NCBI RefSeq assembly: GCF_029633825.1
Contig: NZ_CP090641.1
Location: 3,162,001-3,226,000 of the forward strand
DNA length: 64,000 nucleotides
Direction: 5' to 3'
From: Burkholderia contaminans
Lineage (GTDB): Bacteria > Pseudomonadota > Gammaproteobacteria > Burkholderiales > Burkholderiaceae
Positions within the stretch are counted from its first letter, which is position 1. The number at the start of each line of letters is the position of its first letter. This document shows positions 59,949 through 64,000 of this stretch, piece by piece. Under the pieces are notes generated by a model. That model searched no databases, was not told where the DNA came from, and saw nothing but the letters and a program-made list of their open reading frames with translations. A program made the translations under genes and the position numbers.

Positions 59949-60640
59949 GCGGACCTCTCGGTGTCGCCGTCCTCGCGCGCCTCGAGCACGTAGCCCATGC
60001 CGCGGATCGTGTGCAGCAGCTTGTCCGTGAACGGGCCGTCGAGTTTCGCGCGCAGGCGCTTGATCGCCGTCTCGACGACGTTCGCGTTGCTGTCGAAGTT
60101 CACGTCCCACACGAGCTCGGCGATGGTCGTCTTCGACAGCACCTCGCCGCTGCGGCGCGCGAGCACGCCGAGCAGCTGGAATTCCTGCGCGGTCAGGTCG
60201 AGCCGCGTGCCGTCGCGCGTCGCGCGGCGGCCGATCAGGTCGACGCGCAGGTCGCCGATCGAGATCAGCGTCGATTCCTGCACGCGTGCGCGGCGCGTCA
60301 GCGCGCGCAGCCGCTCGATCAGCTCGAGGAACGAGAACGGCTTGGTGAGGTAGTCGTCGGCGCCGCCGCGCAGCCCGCGCACGCGGTCGTCGACGCGGTC
60401 GCGCGCGGTCAGCATGATGACGGGCGTCTGCTTCTGCGCGCGCAATGCACGCAGCACGCCGAAGCCGTCCAGCTTCGGCAGCATCACGTCGAGCACGACC
60501 ACGTCGTAGTCGAATTCGACGGCTTTCCACGCGCCGTCCTCGCCGTCGAGCGCGGTGTCGACGACCCAGCCTTCCTCGGTCAGGCCGCTCTTCAGGTATT
60601 CAACGACTTTCGGTTCGTCTTCGACGATCAGGACTTTCAT
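59945..60640 (-). CDS. Response regulator, OmpR family (CusR/IrlR-like)
   Basis: Transcription factor of 231 residues. Receiver with D51 (VVLDVMLPKLDGF), T79 and K (LTKPFSF), then the winged helix ending LLHTIRGMGYVLEAREDG. Members of this heavy-metal branch activate RND and P-type ATPase genes. The ATG at 60640 is the one that begins MKVLIVEDEPKVVEYLK. It is 28 bases after the NodT-type gene and overlaps the kinase gene, so the efflux operon carries its own regulator pair. Confidence 0.92.
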   Translation of the reverse strand: MKVLIVEDEPKVVEYLKSGLTEEGWVVDTALDGEDGAWKAVEFDYDVVVLDVMLPKLDGFGVLRALRAQKQTPVIMLTARDRVDDRVRGLRGGADDYLTKPFSFLELIERLRALTRRARVQESTLISIGDLRVDLIGRRATRDGTRLDLTAQEFQLLGVLARRSGEVLSKTTIAELVWDVNFDSNANVVETAIKRLRAKLDGPFTDKLLHTIRGMGYVLEAREDGDTERSA

Positions 60641-60668
60641 GTTCGAATCCGTTGTCCGGGTAATCCGG

Positions 60669-62191
60669 TTAAGGGCTCGGGTGCGCCGCGGCCGCCGCCG
60701 GCGCGGCCGTGGCGACCTCGGCCGGTGCGGGGCCGCCCGCGGCATGGCCATCCCAGCCGCCGCCCAGCGCCTTCGCGAGAAACACGACGAGCGCCGCGCG
60801 CTGGCCCTGGATCTGCACGGCCTGCCGCTCGCTCGTCAGCAACTGCTGTTGGGCCGTCAGCACGTCGATGAACGGCGTCAGGCCGCCCGCGTAGCGATCC
60901 TGCGCGAGCGACACGAGCTTGCGCGCATCGTCGACGGCCGCGGCGGCCTGCTGCGCGGCGTCGGCGAGCACCGACAGCCCAGTGACCGCATTCTGCACCT
61001 CCTGGAACGCGGTGAGTACGGTCTGCCGGTAGCTGGCCTGCGCGGCGACATAGCCGGCCTGCGCGAAATCGACGCCGGCTTTCAGCTTGCCGCCTTCGAA
61101 CAGCGGCTGGCTGAGCGACCCGCCGACCGACCACAGCAGCGCCGGCACGGTGAACAGGCCGGCGAAGCGCGTCGCGTCCCAGCCGATATCGGGCGACAGC
61201 GTGATGCGCGGGAAATACGCGGCGCGCGCGACGCCGATCTGCGCATTCGCGGCGGCCATCGCGCGCTCGGCCGACGCGACGTCGGGGCGCCGCTGCAGCA
61301 CGTCGCTCGGCAGGCCGGTCGGCAGCGCCGGCGCGTTGATCGGCACGACGCGCGGTGCGATCGAGAAGGCGGGGCCGGCGTGCCGACCAGCGTCGCGATC
61401 GCGGTTTCGACCTGCACGCGCTGCTGCAGCAGCAACTGCGCCTGCGTGCGCGTCGCGTCGAGCTGTGCGCGCTGCTGCAGCAGGTCGAGGCCCGACACCG
61501 CGCCGAGGTCGTGGCGCGCGCTCACGTAGTCGAGCGCTTTCTGCTGCAGGTCGATCGAGCGCTTGACGACATCGATCTCGGTGTCGAATTCGCGCAGCGC
61601 GAAATAGCTCGACGCGAGATTCGCGGTCAGCACCAGGCGCGCGTTCGCGAAATCGTCGCCGGCCTGCTCGGTGGTCGCCTGCGCCGATTCGACGCTGCGC
61701 CGCACGCGGCCGAACAGGTCGAGTTCGTAACTGACGGCCGCGCCGACCTGGATCTCGTTCTGCACGGTCGACGCGCTTTTCGTCGCGTAGTTGGTCTGCG
61801 GCCGGTCGGCGGAGATCTTGAAGCGCTGGCCGCTCGCGTTCAGGCCGACGGCCGGATACTGCGCCGAGGCGACCGACGCGAGCGTCGCCTTCGCCTGGTC
61901 GTAGCGCGCGGCGACGGCTCTCAGGTTCTGGTTGTTGCGCAGTGCGTCGGCCTCCAGCGCATCGAGCTGCGGATCGCCGAACGCGGTCCACCACGCCGGG
62001 TCGAGCGGTGCACGGGCCGGCGCGGCCGGATGCCAGTAGGAATCCGCCGGATCGAGCCGCCACGTGGCCGGCGTGTCGACGTCGGGCCGCTTGTAATCGG
62101 GGCCGACCGTGCAGCCGGCGAGCGCGGCGGCGAGCGCAACCGACGTGATGGAGACGGCGGCGGGCCGCCGGCGGACGCGCTTCGCGATCAC
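60669..62191 (-). pseudogene. NodT-family outer-membrane efflux lipoprotein, frame broken by one missing base
   Basis: From the GTG at 62191 the protein starts MIAKRVRRRPAAVSITSVALAAALAGC (lipobox cysteine) and TVGPDYKRPDVDTP, then the coiled-coil repeats up to IATLVGTPA near 61374. The remaining half, FSIAPRVVPINAPALPTGLPSDVLQRRPDV and the second repeat, is in the next frame and ends at 60669. One C more in the run of four at 61371-61374 (GGCCCCGCC to GGCCCCCGCC on the minus strand) gives one protein of about 507 residues. All other parts are intact. The GTG overlaps the adaptor stop by four bases, so it belongs to the RND operon. Confidence 0.9.
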
Positions 62192-63417
62192 GACTTCGCC
62201 TCCGCGGCACCGGAGGCCGGCTGCGCGGCCGGCGCCGTGACGATCACCGGGTCGCCGTTCGCGAGCGCGTCGCTCGGGTTCGTGACGAGGCGGTCGTTCG
62301 GCGTGAGCGGGCCGTCGACTTCGAGCGTCTGCCCGATCGTGCGCACGACCGTCACCTGCTTCAGGCGCACCTGGCCATTCGCATCGACGGTGGCGACCGT
62401 CGGGCCTTCGGCGCGGAACAGCAACGTATTGGCCGGCACCTGCAGGCGGCCGACCGGCGTCATCGGCAGTGTCGCCTGCACGTACGAGCCGGGCAGCAGC
62501 CGGCCGTCCGGGTTCGGCAGCGTGATCTCGATCTGCAGCGAGCGCGTCGCGACGTCGATCGCCTCGGACGTGCGCGTGACCGTCCCGTCGAAGGTCCGGC
62601 CCGGCAACTCGGCCTGCGCGACGCTCACGTGCTGGCCGACCTTCACCTGCTGCGCATACGCCTGCGGCACCTGCACGTAGAGGCGCAGCCGGTCCGCCTG
62701 CACGACCGTGAACAGCGAGCGGCCCGCGTTGCCGGAGCTGACGAGATCGCCCACATCGACGTTGCGCTGCGTGACGATCCCGTCGATCGGCGCGGCGATC
62801 CGCTGGAAGCCTTTCAGCTCGGTGAGGCGGCGCATGTTCGCATCGGCCGCGGCGAGGTTCGCGGTGCCCTGGTTGAACGCGCCTTGCCTGTCGTCGAGTT
62901 CCTGCTGCGAGACGGCATCGCGCTGGCGCAACTGCTGCGCGCGGTCGAACGACGTCTTCGCAAGCGCGAGCGCGGCTTGCGCCTGCTGACGCTGTGCGGT
63001 GGCCTGCGCGAGTTCCTGGTTCAACTCGGGCGTGTCGAGTTCGGCAAGCGTCTGGCCCTGCTTCACGTGCGCGCCGATGTCGGCCTGCCAGCGCAACACG
63101 TAGCCGCTCGCGCGGGCGTAGATCGGCGCCTCGACGAAGCCTCGCAGCGTGCCGGGCAGCGTCAGCTTGCCGCCGGTGGCGGCATCGACCGGATGCGCGA
63201 TGGTCACGTACTGGCGCGTGTTCTGTTCGGCGACCGCGTCGAGCCGGTTGTGGTTCAGCACGTTGACGACGACCGTGCGCGCGGCGCCGGCGGCCAGCAG
63301 CACGCCGATCACGATCAGGACGATTTTCCCGCGTCGCGATACCGACGACCGTGCCGGCAGGTGCATGCCGTGTTCGTCCACCTGGATGCCGACTGCGCTG
63401 TGATGTTTCTCTTCCAT
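62188..63417 (-). CDS. RND efflux periplasmic adaptor (HlyD/MFP family)
   Basis: Membrane-fusion protein of 409 residues. A single N-terminal helix (about 30-50, IVLIVIGVLLAAGAARTVVVN) is followed by the split lipoyl domain (APIYARASGYVLRWQADIGAHVKQGQ), alpha-hairpin (100-175), second lipoyl half (IAAPIDGIVTQRNVDVGDLV), beta-barrel and membrane-proximal domain. It links the RND pump to the NodT channel. The ATG at 63417 starts MEEKHHSAVGIQ; the GTGA overlap with the next gene and a 36-base gap after the RND gene define the operon. Confidence 0.92.
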   Translation of the reverse strand: MEEKHHSAVGIQVDEHGMHLPARSSVSRRGKIVLIVIGVLLAAGAARTVVVNVLNHNRLDAVAEQNTRQYVTIAHPVDAATGGKLTLPGTLRGFVEAPIYARASGYVLRWQADIGAHVKQGQTLAELDTPELNQELAQATAQRQQAQAALALAKTSFDRAQQLRQRDAVSQQELDDRQGAFNQGTANLAAADANMRRLTELKGFQRIAAPIDGIVTQRNVDVGDLVSSGNAGRSLFTVVQADRLRLYVQVPQAYAQQVKVGQHVSVAQAELPGRTFDGTVTRTSEAIDVATRSLQIEITLPNPDGRLLPGSYVQATLPMTPVGRLQVPANTLLFRAEGPTVATVDANGQVRLKQVTVVRTIGQTLEVDGPLTPNDRLVTNPSDALANGDPVIVTAPAAQPASGAAEAKS

Positions 63418-63453
63418 GAATTCAACCAAATCAACCGGGTAGTGGGACGAAAG

Positions 63454-64000
63454 TCAGTGGCCGGCCGGGCGCGCACGCCGGCGGGCCAGCCGCGCATGCA
63501 CGCCGCCGAACACGAGCGGCACGAACAGCAGGGTCGACACGGTCGCGAACAGCAGCCCGCCGATCACCGCGCGGCCGAGCGGTGCATTCTGCTCGGCGCC
63601 TTCGCCGAGACCGAGCGCCATCGGCACCATCCCGATGATCATCGCGAGCGCCGTCATCAGCACCGGCCGGATCCGCGTCGCGCCGGCTTCCAGCGCGGCC
63701 GTGAGCGGCGGCGCGCCGTCCGCGAGGCGCTGGCGCGCGAACGACACGACCAGGATGCTGTTCGCGGTCGCGACGCCCACCGTCATGATCGCGCCCGTTA
63801 GCGCGGGCACGCTCAGGTGCGTGCCGGTGATGAACAGCATCCAGACGATGCCGGCGAGCGCGGCCGGCATCGCGCTGATGATGATCAGCGGGTCGAGCCA
63901 CGACTGGAAATTGACGACGATCAGCAGGTAGACCAGCACGATCGCCATCGCGACGCCCGCGCCGAGGCCGATATACGACGTGCGCATCGTCTCGATCTGG
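63454..64000 (-). CDS. RND-family efflux pump, C-terminal part (continues past right edge)
   Basis: The last about 180 residues of an RND inner-membrane transporter, cut by the window edge at its 5' side. Membrane segments 7-12 are visible, with the typical VYLLIVVNFQSWLDPLIIISAMPAALAG, PALTGAIMTVGVATANSILVVSFARQR, and ATRIRPVLMTALAMIIGMVPMALGLGEGAEQNAPLGRAVIGGLLFATVSTLLFVPLVF. The absence of heavy-metal residues typical of CzcA in this part suggests the HAE drug-efflux branch, but the diagnostic region is outside. It is the first known gene of the leftward operon RND, adaptor, NodT, regulator, kinase. Confidence 0.92.
   Translation of the reverse strand, partial: QIETMRTSYIGLGAGVAMAIVLVYLLIVVNFQSWLDPLIIISAMPAALAGIVWMLFITGTHLSVPALTGAIMTVGVATANSILVVSFARQRLADGAPPLTAALEAGATRIRPVLMTALAMIIGMVPMALGLGEGAEQNAPLGRAVIGGLLFATVSTLLFVPLVFGGVHARLARRRARPAGH

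Noticed and set aside
1..64000. tRNA, rRNA, CRISPR arrays, insertion sequences, phage or plasmid genes
   Set aside because: No cloverleaf candidates, no spaced direct repeats, no transposase or integrase frames, and no terminal inverted repeats were noticed when reading both strands.

Overview
The window reads as part of a Burkholderia chromosome, most likely the Burkholderia cepacia complex. Supporting signs are the very GC-rich codon usage, a Burkholderia-type 40 kDa porin (25512-26726), NodT-type efflux channels, many AraC, LysR and MocR regulators, and dense accessory metabolism. This identification is an inference from gene content; there is no rRNA or species marker here. I see no tRNA, rRNA, CRISPR array, insertion sequence or phage gene, so the region looks like ordinary accessory-replicon sequence rather than a recent island.

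Layout. 1-3.7 kb: Fe3+-type ABC importer (ATPase cut by the left edge, fused permease, binding protein). 3.9-6.7 kb: MocR regulator divergent from a Bcr/CflA drug exporter. 6.9-9.1 kb: TctD/TctE-like two-component pair. 9.2-22.4 kb: sulfur block. It holds a MOSC protein, a leftward operon (FMN monooxygenase, class II aldolase, binding protein, permease, ATPase, cytochrome c, second binding protein), a divergent SfnB/DszC-like flavoprotein, a LysR regulator, a thiol dioxygenase and a four-domain rhodanese. 22.4-26.8 kb: glycerophosphodiester phosphodiesterase, squalene/phytoene synthase and porin. 27-32.2 kb: tetR-led tripartite ABC efflux operon. 32.4-39.1 kb: regulators, a lipoprotein, a cupin, an AhpD-like protein and a short-chain dehydrogenase. 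39.2-43.8 kb: levansucrase and GH32 fructosidase with a divergent LacI repressor. 43.9-47.9 kb: electrophile-response pair (DJ-1/PfpI protein and an Old Yellow Enzyme), AI-2E-family transporter and a lipoprotein. 48-50.4 kb: dehydrogenase, AraC regulator and LysE exporter. 50.6-58.4 kb: complete aldoxime to nitrile to amide to acid pathway. 58.5-64 kb: metal-type two-component system behind an RND efflux operon that runs off the right edge.

How the parts work together. The sulfur block can import organosulfur compounds, desulfonate them and oxidise the thiol or sulfane sulfur. In the levan block, levansucrase makes levan from sucrose, the GH32 enzyme trims fructans, and the LacI protein probably acts on two perfect palindromes that sit in and just after a clear sigma70 promoter. 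In the nitrile block, aldoxime dehydratase, Fe-type nitrile hydratase with its G3E GTPase activator, and a signature amidase form a full chain; their catalytic residues can be identified individually.

Sequence quality. Three genes (cytochrome c, short-chain dehydrogenase, RND-operon NodT) are each split by one missing base at a run of four G or C. A fourth frame problem is likely at the start of the sulfonate permease. This pattern looks more like homopolymer undercalling than real gene decay.
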